A stretch of 64,000 nucleotides of DNA from Salmonella bongori NCTC 12419 (GCF_000252995.1 NC_015761.1:2418001-2482000), one strand, 5' to 3'. Shown: positions 8,057-17,316, counted from the first letter of the stretch. Made by a program: numbers and translations. Notes: generated by a model not told the origin, from the letters alone.

Positions 8057-8821
8057 ATGGTTTCATCATCATCTACAACCGTACCACGCAGCGGCGTTTA
8101 TTATTTCTCGCAAGGATGGAAACTGGTTACTCTACCAGGCATCCGTCGCTTTGTTATTTTACCTTTGCTGGTCAATATTGTGCTGATGGGCGGCGCATTC
8201 TGGTGGCTGTTTACACAGCTTGACGCCTGGATACCTGCGTTGATGCGGTATGTGCCAGACTGGCTGCAATGGCTAAGCTATCTGCTGTGGCCGATTGCCG
8301 TTATCTCTGTACTACTGGTCTTTGGTTACTTTTTCTCGACTCTCGCCAACTGGATTGCCGCACCGTTTAACGGCCTTTTAGCTGAACAACTTGAGGCGCG
8401 GTTAACCGGCGCCACGCCGCCAGATGCCGGTGTACTCGGCATCATGAAAGATATACCGCGTATTATGAAGCGTGAATGGCAAAAACTGGCGTGGTATCTA
8501 CCGCGCGCTATTGTGCTGCTGATTCTCTATTTCATTCCTGGTATTGGCCAAACCATCGCGCCAGTGCTGTGGTTTTTGTTCAGCGCCTGGATGCTGGCGA
8601 TCCAGTACTGCGATTATCCTTTCGATAACCATAAAGTCCCCTTTAAAGAGATGCGCGTCGCCCTGCGCGGACGCAAGGTTGCAAATATGCAGTTTGGTGC
8701 GCTCACCAGCCTCTTCACAATGATTCCAGTGCTTAACCTTTTCATTATGCCTGTCGCCGTTTGCGGCGCAACGGCAATGTGGGTGGATTGCTGGCGTGCT
8801 AAGCACGCGTTATGGAAATAA
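8057..8821 (+). CDS. cysZ: Sulfate transporter CysZ
   Basis: A 254-residue inner-membrane protein (TSUP-unrelated CysZ family) that mediates sulfate uptake and supplies sulfite/sulfide metabolism. Hydrophobic segments occur near residues 28-55, 70-95, 150-175 and 205-230. It is transcribed divergently from zipA across a 229-bp gap and lies 163 bp upstream of cysK, linking it to the cysteine regulon. The conserved motif FNGLLAEQLEARLTG is present. Length is one residue from the E. coli protein. Confidence 0.95.
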   Translation: MVSSSSTTVPRSGVYYFSQGWKLVTLPGIRRFVILPLLVNIVLMGGAFWWLFTQLDAWIPALMRYVPDWLQWLSYLLWPIAVISVLLVFGYFFSTLANWIAAPFNGLLAEQLEARLTGATPPDAGVLGIMKDIPRIMKREWQKLAWYLPRAIVLLILYFIPGIGQTIAPVLWFLFSAWMLAIQYCDYPFDNHKVPFKEMRVALRGRKVANMQFGALTSLFTMIPVLNLFIMPVAVCGATAMWVDCWRAKHALWK

Positions 8822-8984
8822 AGTAAAAATGTATAAATAAGGGATGGCTTATGCGGTCTCTTATTCCATACTGATAACCATTATTTCCCATCAGCATATA
8901 GATATGCGAATTCCTTACTTCCCCATATCTGGCTGGAAGGTATGCTGGGAAGGTATCCCAATTTCATACAGTTAAGGACAGGCC

Positions 8985-9956
8985 ATGAGTAAGATTTATG
9001 AAGATAACTCGCTGACTATCGGTCATACGCCGCTGGTTCGACTGAACCGTATCGGTAACGGACGCATTCTGGCAAAGGTGGAATCACGCAACCCAAGCTT
9101 TAGCGTTAAGTGCCGTATCGGCGCCAATATGATTTGGGATGCGGAAAAACGCGGCGTACTGAAGCCCGGCGTGGAACTGGTAGAGCCAACCAGCGGTAAC
9201 ACCGGTATTGCGCTGGCATATGTGGCCGCCGCACGCGGTTATAAGCTCACCCTAACCATGCCGGAGACCATGAGCATCGAACGCCGCAAACTGCTTAAAG
9301 CACTGGGCGCGAATCTGGTGCTGACCGAAGGCGCAAAGGGGATGAAGGGCGCCATTCAGAAGGCCGAAGAAATTGTCGCCAGCGACCCGCAAAAATATCT
9401 CCTGCTTCAGCAGTTCAGCAACCCGGCCAACCCGGAAATCCACGAAAAAACCACCGGCCCGGAAATCTGGGAAGATACTGATGGCCAGGTTGACGTCTTT
9501 ATCTCAGGTGTCGGCACTGGCGGTACGTTGACTGGCGTCACACGTTACATCAAAGGGACTAAGGGTAAAACGGATTTAATCACCGTTGCGGTCGAACCTA
9601 CCGACTCTCCGGTTATCGCTCAGGCGCTGGCAGGCGTTGAGCTGAAGCCCGGCCCACACAAAATTCAGGGGATCGGTGCAGGCTTCATTCCTGGCAACCT
9701 GGACCTGAAGCTCATTGATAAAGTGGTGGGTATTACTAACGATGAGGCTATTTCTACCGCACGCCGCCTGATGGAAGAAGAAGGCATTCTGGCGGGAATC
9801 TCTTCCGGCGCGGCGGTGGCGGCAGCGCTTAAGCTGCAGGAAGATGAAAGCTTTACCAATAAGAACATTGTGGTTATCCTACCCTCATCAGGTGAGCGTT
9901 ATCTGAGCACCGCGCTGTTCGCCGATCTCTTTACCGAGAAAGAACTGCAACAGTGA
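8985..9956 (+). CDS. cysK: Cysteine synthase A (O-acetylserine sulfhydrylase A)
   Basis: A 323-residue PLP enzyme converting O-acetylserine and sulfide to cysteine, the last step of cysteine synthesis. The PLP-binding Lys42 is in SVKCRIG. The substrate loop TSGNTG and the phosphate-binding glycine loop GTGGTLTG are intact. The 163-bp upstream gap is AT-rich and contains the region where CysB is known to activate this gene in enteric bacteria; I do not assign exact boxes. It ends in a strong terminator. Confidence 0.98.
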   Translation: MSKIYEDNSLTIGHTPLVRLNRIGNGRILAKVESRNPSFSVKCRIGANMIWDAEKRGVLKPGVELVEPTSGNTGIALAYVAAARGYKLTLTMPETMSIERRKLLKALGANLVLTEGAKGMKGAIQKAEEIVASDPQKYLLLQQFSNPANPEIHEKTTGPEIWEDTDGQVDVFISGVGTGGTLTGVTRYIKGTKGKTDLITVAVEPTDSPVIAQALAGVELKPGPHKIQGIGAGFIPGNLDLKLIDKVVGITNDEAISTARRLMEEEGILAGISSGAAVAAALKLQEDESFTNKNIVVILPSSGERYLSTALFADLFTEKELQQ

Positions 9957-9978
9957 TGCCAGAATGTTAAAACTGCGT

Positions 9979-10006
9979 AAAAAAGCACCTTTTCAGGTGC
10001 TTTTTT
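9979..10006 (+). terminator. Terminator after cysK
   Basis: AAAAGCACCT, loop TTTC, AGGTGC and TTTTTT, a strong rho-independent structure 22 bp after the cysK stop. It separates the cysteine gene from the PTS operon. Confidence 0.9.
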
Positions 10007-10139
10007 GTGGTCTGCTTCAAAGTTTCACCTCTCCTGGCATTGATTCACCCTGCCGGAACTGGTATTTAACCAGACTAATTATTTTGATGCGCGAAATTAA
10101 TCGTTACAGGAAAAGCGTTAGCTGAATCGATTTTATGAT

Positions 10140-10169
10140 TTGGTTCAAATCTTCCTTTCGCGGCATAAT
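10140..10169 (+). promoter_or_regulatory. Probable ptsH upstream promoter
   Basis: TTGGTT (10140-10145) and CATAAT (10164-10169) are spaced 18 bp, about 170 bp before the ptsH start. The 383-bp gap 9957-10339 contains only the cysK terminator and this long leader. In E. coli ptsH has several promoters here under CRP and Mlc control (established knowledge). The boxes are my reading of the sequence and I did not locate a convincing CRP palindrome. Confidence 0.45.
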
Positions 10170-10339
10170 GTTTAATGACGAGCGAAACGTCAGCGGCCAG
10201 AAGTTGCCGGCAACGGATTGCGTAGAACACCTTTTGTGTCGCGTCCCGTTTACGTCGGCGCTAACAATACAGGCTAAAGTTGAGCCGCCAGGCTAGACTT
10301 TAGTTCCACAACACTAAACCTATAAGTTGGGGAAATACA

Positions 10340-10597
10340 ATGTTCCAGCAAGAAGTTACCATTACCGCTCCGAACGGTCTGCACACCCGCCCTGCTGCTC
10401 AGTTTGTTAAAGAAGCAAAAGGCTTCACTTCTGAGATTACTGTGACTTCCAACGGCAAAAGCGCCAGCGCAAAAAGCCTGTTTAAACTGCAGACTCTGGG
10501 CCTGACTCAAGGCACCGTCGTCACCATCTCCGCAGAGGGTGAAGATGAGCAGAAAGCGGTTGAACATCTGGTCAAACTGATGGCGGAACTCGAATAA
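10340..10597 (+). CDS. ptsH: Phosphocarrier protein HPr
   Basis: An 85-residue PTS phosphocarrier. The active-site His15 lies in NGLHTRPA, with the regulatory-type Ser46 region (SKSLFKL) also present. It accepts phosphate from enzyme I and passes it to EIIA proteins including Crr. GGGGAA precedes the ATG. First gene of ptsH-ptsI-crr. Confidence 0.99.
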
Positions 10598-10646
10598 GTC
10601 TTTTTTCCGGGTTCTTTTAAAAATCAGTCACAAGTAAGGTAGGGTT

Positions 10647-12374
10647 ATGATTTCAGGCATTTTAGCATCCCCGGGTATCGCTTTCGGCAAAGCACTATTG
10701 CTGAAAGAAGACGAAATCGTCATTGACCGGAAAAAAATTTCTGCCGACAAGGTTGATCAGGAAGTTGAACGTTTTCTGAGCGGTCGTGCCAAGGCATCTG
10801 CGCAACTGGAAGCGATCAAAACAAAAGCTGGTGAAACGTTCGGTGAAGAAAAAGAAGCCATTTTCGAAGGGCATATTATGCTGCTCGAAGATGAGGAGCT
10901 GGAGCAGGAAATCATAGCCCTGATTAAAGATAAGCATATGACGGCTGACGCAGCCGCGCATGAAGTTATCGAAGGTCAGGCCACTGCCCTGGAAGAACTG
11001 GATGACGAATACCTGAAAGAGCGTGCGGCTGACGTGCGCGATATCGGTAAGCGCCTGCTGCGCAACATCCTGGGTCTGGCAATTATCGACCTGAGTGCAA
11101 TCCAGGACGAAGTCATCCTGGTAGCTGCTGATTTGACCCCGTCTGAAACCGCACAGTTAAACCTGCAGAAGGTGCTGGGCTTTATCACCGACGCGGGCGG
11201 CCGCACTTCCCATACCTCTATCATGGCGCGTTCCCTGGAACTGCCAGCGATCGTAGGGACAGGTAGCGTTACGTCTCAGGTGAAAAACGGCGACTTTATT
11301 ATTCTGGATGCCGTAAACAATCAGGTTTACGTCAACCCGACCAACGAGGTAATCGACCAGCTGCGCGCCGTTCAGGAGCAGGTGGCAACCGAGAAAGCAG
11401 AACTTGCTAAACTGAAAGATTTGCCCGCTATTACGCTGGATGGACATCAGGTAGAAGTCTGCGCCAACATCGGTACCGTTCGTGACGTTGAAGGCGCTGA
11501 GCGCAACGGCGCGGAAGGTGTTGGTCTGTATCGTACTGAATTCCTGTTCATGGACCGCGACGCACTGCCGACAGAAGAAGAACAATTTGCGGCGTATAAA
11601 GCGGTGGCTGAAGCGTGCGGCTCGCAGGCGGTTATCGTGCGTACCATGGACATCGGCGGCGACAAAGAACTGCCGTACATGAACTTCCCGAAAGAAGAGA
11701 ACCCGTTCCTGGGCTGGCGCGCCGTACGTATCGCTATGGATCGTAAAGAAATCCTGCGTGATCAGGTGCGCGCCATCCTGCGTGCGTCCGCTTTCGGTAA
11801 ATTGCGCATCATGTTCCCAATGATCATCTCTGTTGAAGAAGTGCGCGCACTGCGCAAAGAGATTGAAATCTACAAGCAGGAACTGCGTGATGAAGGCAAA
11901 GCATTTGACGAGTCAATTGAAATTGGCGTGATGGTCGAAACTCCGGCTGCGGCGACCATTGCTCGTCATTTAGCCAAAGAAGTTGATTTCTTTAGTATCG
12001 GCACCAATGATTTAACGCAGTACACCCTGGCAGTTGACCGTGGTAATGATATGATTTCACATCTTTACCAGCCAATGTCACCGTCCGTACTGAACTTGAT
12101 TAAGCAAGTTATTGATGCTTCTCACGCAGAAGGTAAATGGACTGGCATGTGTGGTGAGCTTGCAGGCGACGAACGTGCTACACTTCTGTTGCTGGGGATG
12201 GGTCTGGACGAATTCTCTATGAGCGCCATTTCTATCCCGCGCATTAAGAAGATTATCCGTAACACGAACTTCGAAGATGCGAAGGTGTTAGCAGAGCAGG
12301 CTCTTGCTCAACCGACAACGGACGAGTTAATGACGCTGGTTAACAAGTTCATTGAAGAAAAAACAATCTGCTAA
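10647..12374 (+). CDS. ptsI: PTS enzyme I
   Basis: A 575-residue PEP-protein phosphotransferase that starts the PTS phosphorelay. The phosphorylated His189 lies in GGRTSHTSIMARS, and the PEP-binding C-terminal domain carries the motifs GIGTND-like SIGTNDLTQYTLAVDR and GMCGELAGD. Length equals E. coli EI. It follows ptsH by 49 bp, and crr follows 40 bp later. Confidence 0.99.
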   Translation: MISGILASPGIAFGKALLLKEDEIVIDRKKISADKVDQEVERFLSGRAKASAQLEAIKTKAGETFGEEKEAIFEGHIMLLEDEELEQEIIALIKDKHMTADAAAHEVIEGQATALEELDDEYLKERAADVRDIGKRLLRNILGLAIIDLSAIQDEVILVAADLTPSETAQLNLQKVLGFITDAGGRTSHTSIMARSLELPAIVGTGSVTSQVKNGDFIILDAVNNQVYVNPTNEVIDQLRAVQEQVATEKAELAKLKDLPAITLDGHQVEVCANIGTVRDVEGAERNGAEGVGLYRTEFLFMDRDALPTEEEQFAAYKAVAEACGSQAVIVRTMDIGGDKELPYMNFPKEENPFLGWRAVRIAMDRKEILRDQVRAILRASAFGKLRIMFPMIISVEEVRALRKEIEIYKQELRDEGKAFDESIEIGVMVETPAAATIARHLAKEVDFFSIGTNDLTQYTLAVDRGNDMISHLYQPMSPSVLNLIKQVIDASHAEGKWTGMCGELAGDERATLLLLGMGLDEFSMSAISIPRIKKIIRNTNFEDAKVLAEQALAQPTTDELMTLVNKFIEEKTIC

Positions 12375-12414
12375 TCCACGAGATGCGGCCCAATTTACTG
12401 CTTAGGAGAAGATC

Positions 12415-12924
12415 ATGGGTTTGTTCGATAAACTAAAATCTCTGGTTTCTGATGATAAGAAAGACACCGGAACTATTGAGATTGTTGCCCCGCTCTCTGG
12501 CGAGATCGTCAACATCGAAGACGTGCCGGATGTAGTTTTTGCTGAAAAAATCGTTGGTGATGGCATCGCTATCAAACCGACCGGTAATAAAATGGTAGCG
12601 CCTGTTGACGGTACCATCGGCAAAATCTTTGAAACCAACCATGCGTTCTCTATTGAATCTGATAGCGGCATTGAACTGTTCGTTCACTTCGGCATCGACA
12701 CCGTTGAGCTGAAAGGCGAAGGCTTCAAACGTATCGCTGAAGAAGGCCAGCGCGTGAAAGTTGGCGATCCGGTCATTGAGTTCGATTTGCCGCTGCTGGA
12801 AGAAAAAGCCAAGTCTACCCTGACTCCGGTGGTTATCTCCAACATGGACGAAATTAAAGAACTGATCAAACTGTCCGGTAGCGTAACTGTGGGTGAAACC
12901 CCGGTTATCCGTATTAAGAAGTAA
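12415..12924 (+). CDS. crr: PTS glucose-specific EIIA (Crr)
   Basis: A 169-residue EIIA-Glc. The active-site His91 is in LFVHFGID and the supporting His76 in ETNHAF. It transfers phosphate to the glucose EIIBC and, when unphosphorylated, inhibits non-PTS permeases; when phosphorylated it stimulates adenylate cyclase. AGGAGA lies 6 bp before ATG. A REP/BIME element follows directly and probably protects the 3' end. Confidence 0.99.
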   Translation: MGLFDKLKSLVSDDKKDTGTIEIVAPLSGEIVNIEDVPDVVFAEKIVGDGIAIKPTGNKMVAPVDGTIGKIFETNHAFSIESDSGIELFVHFGIDTVELKGEGFKRIAEEGQRVKVGDPVIEFDLPLLEEKAKSTLTPVVISNMDEIKELIKLSGSVTVGETPVIRIKK

Positions 12925-12931
12925 TTTTTGC

Positions 12932-13053
12932 GTAGGCCGGATGAGGCGTTTATGCCGGCATCCGGCAATCGGGCAGTACCTTGCCGGATGATACTGCGTT
13001 TATCTGGCCTACAAGACGTAGGCCGGATAAGACGGTTATGCCGCCATCTGGCA
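12932..13053 (+). repeat. REP/BIME element downstream of crr
   Basis: Three palindromic units in alternating orientation share the REP cores GTAGGCCGGAT and GCCGGCATCCGGC. The last unit ends exactly at the stop of the convergent small ORF, consistent with intergenic REP placement between convergent genes. Confidence 0.85.
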
Positions 13054-13293
13054 TTAAATTTGCGAAGTGAGTGGACGATAACACTTCTCCTGCATCAGGA
13101 TTTTCATCCCTTCCGGCCCGCTCTCCAGCACGCGTCTTTCTGAATCGGACACCAATAGTTCACACTGATACCCACCCGCCATACCAAACATTGCTCGCGC
13201 CACGCAAATATCCTCCAGCGCATCCCGTCCGCTGGTTTCAAAATGCCCTACGATACGTCCCTGCTGACGAACCACCAACCGATAACTCTTCAT
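13054..13293 (-). CDS. Uncharacterised small protein translationally coupled to pdxK
   Basis: A 79-residue protein (MKSYRLVVRQ...) with an alternating polar/hydrophobic beta-like N-terminus. It has no signal peptide or TM segment, and one Cys in YQCELLVSD plus one near the C-terminus (EKCYRPL). Its ATG overlaps the pdxK TGA as ATGA, so translation is very probably coupled to pdxK. I do not recognise a characterised family. I recall an unnamed conserved ORF at this position in Salmonella. A role connected with vitamin B6 is only guilt by association. Confidence 0.75.
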   Translation of the reverse strand: MKSYRLVVRQQGRIVGHFETSGRDALEDICVARAMFGMAGGYQCELLVSDSERRVLESGPEGMKILMQEKCYRPLTSQI

Positions 13294-14159
13294 CGCCGCC
13301 CCTCCTTTGCTGGTGGCAGAATTAACTCATCGCCCCCACATTGCTGTGTCCACATCATGACCTCCAGTACGCGTTGCGCAGCATCTTTTGCCGCGGTTAT
13401 CAGTTTTTTACCCCGCACAAGACCACTGACCAGTTCGGCGCAAAAGAGATCTCCCGTCCCTTTTAACTCCGTCGCTACCCGCGGATGCGCAAAGACTTCC
13501 ACGGCCTGCGCAGTCACGACAGCAACTGTTATTGTTTCCGGCGACTCACCTGGCGCGCTGGTAATAACGACCCATTTTAGCGTGTCGGAAAGCAACGATT
13601 GCGCCGCCGCTACCGCCTCTTCCAGCGTGCGGCACGGTTTGCCGCTTAGCATTTCCAGTTCGAACACGTTTGGTGTTACTCCCTGCGCCTGCGGCAGTAA
13701 ATGCGTACGGTAGGCTTGTGGAATCTCTGCTTTCACATACATTCCGCTGTCGGTATCCCCCATCACCGGATCCACAAGAATACACACATCCGGATGCGAA
13801 GCCCGTACCGCCTTCAACCATTCCGAGAGCGTGACAATTTGCTCAGAGCTGCCCATATAACCGGTCGTTACCGCTTTTACTTCGCGTAATGCATCGCGCT
13901 CATTCAGCGCCGTAAGGTAGCCAGCAAACCACTCAACGGGAATAATGCCGCCATAAAACGTTTTATAGTGTGGTGTATTGCTAAACAGGACCGTCGGGAC
14001 TGCCGTCACCCGTAACCCCTGGGCTTTAATCGCCGGGACGGCAATACTGTTACCGACGCTGCCATATACCACTTGTGACTGAACGGCGACAATGTCGGTC
14101 TGTAATGCCCGATGGTTATCGTCGAAGAGTACTGACTGGATATCACTCTCTTGCCCCAT
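13290..14159 (-). CDS. pdxK: Pyridoxal/pyridoxine/hydroxymethylpyrimidine kinase
   Basis: A 289-residue ribokinase-fold kinase that phosphorylates pyridoxine, pyridoxal and pyridoxamine in B6 salvage. Landmarks are the substrate site QVVYGSVGNS near residue 30, the Mg/ATP region VDPVMGD, and the anion hole/catalytic base motif KGTGDLFCAEL near residue 240. It is divergent from ptsJ with 82 bp between starts. PtsJ of S. Typhimurium is known to repress pdxK (established knowledge), so the operator should lie in 14160-14241. Confidence 0.96.
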   Translation of the reverse strand: MGQESDIQSVLFDDNHRALQTDIVAVQSQVVYGSVGNSIAVPAIKAQGLRVTAVPTVLFSNTPHYKTFYGGIIPVEWFAGYLTALNERDALREVKAVTTGYMGSSEQIVTLSEWLKAVRASHPDVCILVDPVMGDTDSGMYVKAEIPQAYRTHLLPQAQGVTPNVFELEMLSGKPCRTLEEAVAAAQSLLSDTLKWVVITSAPGESPETITVAVVTAQAVEVFAHPRVATELKGTGDLFCAELVSGLVRGKKLITAAKDAAQRVLEVMMWTQQCGGDELILPPAKEGRR

Positions 14160-14241
14160 AAATTTTCCCTCTCGCTGGACAGCAGGCTATCGCCTCATTA
14201 TTATCGTCATATGCTAAAATTCATTTTGTCATAGGTCAATA

Positions 14242-15534
14242 ATGATCGACGGAAAAACCGCCAGCGAAATTTTTAACAGTATTCGTCAGCACATTATCGC
14301 AGGCACGTTACAGGCGGAAGATGCGCTTCCACCGGTGCGAGAGCTGGCGAGCGAACTAAATGTGAACCGCAATACCGTCGCCGCGGCCTACAAAAGGCTG
14401 ATAACCGCGGGACTGGCGCAAAGTTTAGGCCGCAATGGCACAGTGATTAAAGGCAATCCGTCTCCCGTTGCTCTGGAAGGGGGCAATCCGGATACGCTGC
14501 TGCACGACCTTTCCGGCGGCAACCCCGACCCACAGCGTCTGCCAGACCTCAGCCGTTATTTTGCCCGGCTTAGCCGTACGCCGCATTTATACGGCGATGC
14601 GCCCGTTTCACCTGAACTTCACGCGTGGGCGCTACGCTGGTTACAGGAGGCCATGCCAGGCCCAGGTGAAATTGATATTACCAGCGGGGCGCTCGATGCT
14701 ATTGAAAGACTGCTTTGGGCGCATTTGTTACCAGGCGACAGCGTAGCAGTGGAAGATCCCTGTTTTTTAAGCAGTATCAACATGCTGCGATATGCCGGTT
14801 TTAATGCCAGCCCGGTCAGCGTGGATAGCGAAGGTATGCAGCCTGAAAAACTGGAACAGGCGCTAAGTCAGGGTGCGCGGGCAGTTATCTTAACCCCACG
14901 AGCGCACAACCCGACCGGATGTAGCCTGAGCGCTCGCCGCGCTGCTACGTTGCAAAATATCCTGGCGCGTTATCCTCAGGTACTGGTGATTGTTGATGAT
15001 CACTTTGCCCTGCTTTCTTCGTCGTCCTGGCAGCCAGTTATTGCGCAGACAACGCAGCACTGGGCGGTGATACGCTCTGTTTCCAAGACTCTTGGCCCCG
15101 ATTTGCGTCTCGCCGTTGTCGCCAGCGATAGCGTGACGTCAGCAAAACTTCGGCTACGGCTAAATGCCGGTAGCCAGTGGGTTAGTCATCTTCTACAGGA
15201 TCTGGTCTGCGCCTGCCTGACCGATCCTGATTATCAGCACAGGCTGGCGCAAACACGACAGTTTTATGCCGCCCGGCAACAAAAATTCGCCAGCGCCCTG
15301 CTGCAGCATGGTATCGCCATTTCCCCCGGCGACGGACTGAATGCCTGGCTCCCGCTGGAAGCCCATAGCCAGGCGACGGCTTTTACCCTGGCAAAAGCCG
15401 GCTGGCTGGTGCGTGAGGGAGAAGCCTTTGGCGTAAGCGGGCCATCTCACGGCCTGCGAATTACGCTGTCGACATTAAGCGACAGTGAAATCAACACGCT
15501 GGCGGCTGATATCTATCAGGCGCTACACCGATAA
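14242..15534 (+). CDS. ptsJ: MocR-type (GntR/aminotransferase-like) regulator PtsJ
   Basis: A 430-residue chimeric regulator. The N-terminal GntR winged helix (about 1-70) contains DALPPVRELASELNVNRNTV. The C-terminal fold-type I aminotransferase-like domain (about 100-430) has the PLP lysine in SVSKTLGPDLRLA and the Asp/Tyr pocket IVDDHFALL. It senses PLP and controls the divergent pdxK gene in S. Typhimurium (established). Full length for the family. yfeJ follows after 14 bp, probably co-transcribed. Confidence 0.93.
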   Translation: MIDGKTASEIFNSIRQHIIAGTLQAEDALPPVRELASELNVNRNTVAAAYKRLITAGLAQSLGRNGTVIKGNPSPVALEGGNPDTLLHDLSGGNPDPQRLPDLSRYFARLSRTPHLYGDAPVSPELHAWALRWLQEAMPGPGEIDITSGALDAIERLLWAHLLPGDSVAVEDPCFLSSINMLRYAGFNASPVSVDSEGMQPEKLEQALSQGARAVILTPRAHNPTGCSLSARRAATLQNILARYPQVLVIVDDHFALLSSSSWQPVIAQTTQHWAVIRSVSKTLGPDLRLAVVASDSVTSAKLRLRLNAGSQWVSHLLQDLVCACLTDPDYQHRLAQTRQFYAARQQKFASALLQHGIAISPGDGLNAWLPLEAHSQATAFTLAKAGWLVREGEAFGVSGPSHGLRITLSTLSDSEINTLAADIYQALHR

Positions 15535-15548
15535 CAGGAGTAAATGAC

Positions 15549-16265
15549 ATGCGAGTGCATTTTGTTGTCCATGAGTCGTTTGAATCCGCTGGCGCTTACC
15601 TGAAATGGGCTGAAGATCGCGGTTATGCCATTTCATGGTCGCGCGTCTATGACGGAGAAGCGTTGCCGGTCAATGCCGATGGGTTCGATATGCTTGTCGT
15701 ATTTGGCGGTCCGCAGTCGCCGCGCACCACCCGCGAAGAGTGCCCCTATTTTGACTCTCGCGCCGAACAGCATTTAATTAATCAGGCTATCGTTGCCCGG
15801 CGAATCGTCGTCGGCATCTGTCTTGGTTCGCAGCTCATTGGCGAGGCGCTGGGCGCCAGAGTGTGTCAAAGCCCGGAAAAAGAGATTGGGCATTACCCTA
15901 TTACGCTTACCGACGCAGGTCGGCGACATCCGTTAATCGCCCACTTTGGTTCCCCGTTAATCGTCGGCCACTGGCACAACGATATGCCGGGACTCACCGA
16001 TCAGGCGATAGTATTAGCAGAAAGCGAAGGCTGTCCGCGCCAGATAGTGCAGTATGGCAACATTGTCTATGGCTTCCAGTGTCATATGGAATTTACCACA
16101 GAGGCGGTGGAAGAGTTAATCCAACATTCGCAACAGGAACTGGCCGATGCACAAGGGAAGCGTTTTATCCGCTCGGTCACCGAGATGCGCGCATGGAATT
16201 ATCAGGAGATGAATGAAAAACTGTGGGGATTCCTTGATAAGCTAGTGGAAAAACGTAACGACTAA
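15549..16265 (+). CDS. yfeJ: Class I glutamine amidotransferase-like protein
   Basis: A 238-residue stand-alone GATase1 domain with a complete catalytic triad: Cys91 in GICLGSQ, His179 and Glu181 in QCHMEF. It belongs to the GuaA-like stand-alone amidotransferase group (YfeJ). The gene begins 14 bp after ptsJ with a GGAG box, so it looks like the second gene of a ptsJ operon. The acceptor substrate is unknown; association with a PLP sensor suggests B6 or amino-acid metabolism, but this is inference. Confidence 0.85.
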   Translation: MRVHFVVHESFESAGAYLKWAEDRGYAISWSRVYDGEALPVNADGFDMLVVFGGPQSPRTTREECPYFDSRAEQHLINQAIVARRIVVGICLGSQLIGEALGARVCQSPEKEIGHYPITLTDAGRRHPLIAHFGSPLIVGHWHNDMPGLTDQAIVLAESEGCPRQIVQYGNIVYGFQCHMEFTTEAVEELIQHSQQELADAQGKRFIRSVTEMRAWNYQEMNEKLWGFLDKLVEKRND

Positions 16266-16270
16266 ACATT

Positions 16271-16351
16271 GTAGGCCGGATAAGACGCGTTGCGTCGATC
16301 CGGCGATCGTACCGTACGTTTGCCTGATGGCGCTATGCTTATCAGGCCTAC
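16271..16351 (+). repeat. REP element pair between yfeJ and cysM
   Basis: Two inverted REP units, GTAGGCCGGATAAGACGCG ... CTTATCAGGCCTAC, lie between convergent genes. It ends 3 bp before the cysM stop codon. Confidence 0.85.
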
Positions 16352-16354
16352 ACG

Positions 16355-17266
16355 CTAAATCCCTGCCCCCTGGCTGAAATGCTCTTCGCCAAAAACGCCA
16401 GTGGAAAGATAGCGATCGCCGCGATCGCAGATCATTGCCACTACCACTGCGCCCGGATTAGCCTGCGCCACGTGAAGTGCACCAGCAACCGCGCCGCCGG
16501 AGCTGACACCGCAGAAAATACCTTCCCGCACAGCCAGTGCACGCATGGTGTTTTCAGCCTCCTGCTGGTAAATATCCAGTACCTCATCCACCAGGCTGGC
16601 GTTGAAAATCCCTGGCATATATTCCGCCGGCCAGCGGCGAATACCAGGAATACTGCTCCCTTCCTGCGGCTGTAAACCAACAATTGTCACCGCTTTTGCC
16701 TGCTCACGTAGAAAACGCGCCACCCCGGTAATGGTGCCAGTGGTGCCCATACTGGAGACAAAATGGCTGATCCGCCCGTCGGTTTGCTGCCAGATCTCAG
16801 GCCCGGTGGTAGTGTAGTGCGCGTAAGGGTTATCAGGATTATTGAACTGGTCGAGCAGTTTTCCTTCGCCGCGTTCAGACATCGACAGCGCCAGATCGCG
16901 TGCCCCTTCCATTCCCTGCGCTTTGCTCACCAGAATCAACTCTGCACCGTAGGCGCGCATGGCGGCGCGGCGTTCCTGGCTCATATTTTCAGGCATCAGC
17001 AGTTTCATACGGTAGCCTTTGAGCGCGGCTATCATCGCCAGCGCTATACCGGTATTACCACTGGTCGCCTCAATCAGAACGTCGCCGGGCTTAATCTCAC
17101 CGCGTTTTTCCGCCTGCACAATCATCGACAACGCGGCCCTGTCTTTCACCGAACCCGCCGGATTATTGCCTTCCAGTTTGAGCCAAATTTCACTGCCGTT
17201 ATCCGGCCCCAGACGTTGTAATTTGACCAGCGGCGTGTTGCCGATCGTTTGTTCTAATGTCTTCAC
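16355..17266 (-). CDS. cysM: Cysteine synthase B (O-acetylserine sulfhydrylase B)
   Basis: A 303-residue PLP enzyme related to CysK that can use thiosulfate as well as sulfide, giving S-sulfocysteine. The PLP Lys41 is in GSVKDRAAL; TSGNTG and the glycine loop SSMGTTGTITG are present. It lies downstream of cysA in the direction of transcription, separated by 50 bp containing half a REP unit. It is therefore the likely last gene of the cysPTWAM operon of the CysB regulon. Confidence 0.97.
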   Translation of the reverse strand: MKTLEQTIGNTPLVKLQRLGPDNGSEIWLKLEGNNPAGSVKDRAALSMIVQAEKRGEIKPGDVLIEATSGNTGIALAMIAALKGYRMKLLMPENMSQERRAAMRAYGAELILVSKAQGMEGARDLALSMSERGEGKLLDQFNNPDNPYAHYTTTGPEIWQQTDGRISHFVSSMGTTGTITGVARFLREQAKAVTIVGLQPQEGSSIPGIRRWPAEYMPGIFNASLVDEVLDIYQQEAENTMRALAVREGIFCGVSSGGAVAGALHVAQANPGAVVVAMICDRGDRYLSTGVFGEEHFSQGAGI

Positions 17267-17281
17267 TGTCTCTTTCCAACA

Positions 17282-17315
17282 AAATGCCTGATAGCGTTTC
17301 GCTTATCAGGCCTAC
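17282..17315 (-). repeat. Half REP unit between cysA and cysM
   Basis: GCCTGATAGCGTTTCGCTTATCAGGCC forms a palindrome with the REP core. It occupies nearly the whole gap between cysA and cysM. Confidence 0.7.
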
Positions 17316-17316
17316 A

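Noticed and set aside
12932..13053. Possible CRISPR-like repeated array after crr
   Set aside because: The units are inverted REP palindromes with no regular spacers and no cas genes nearby.
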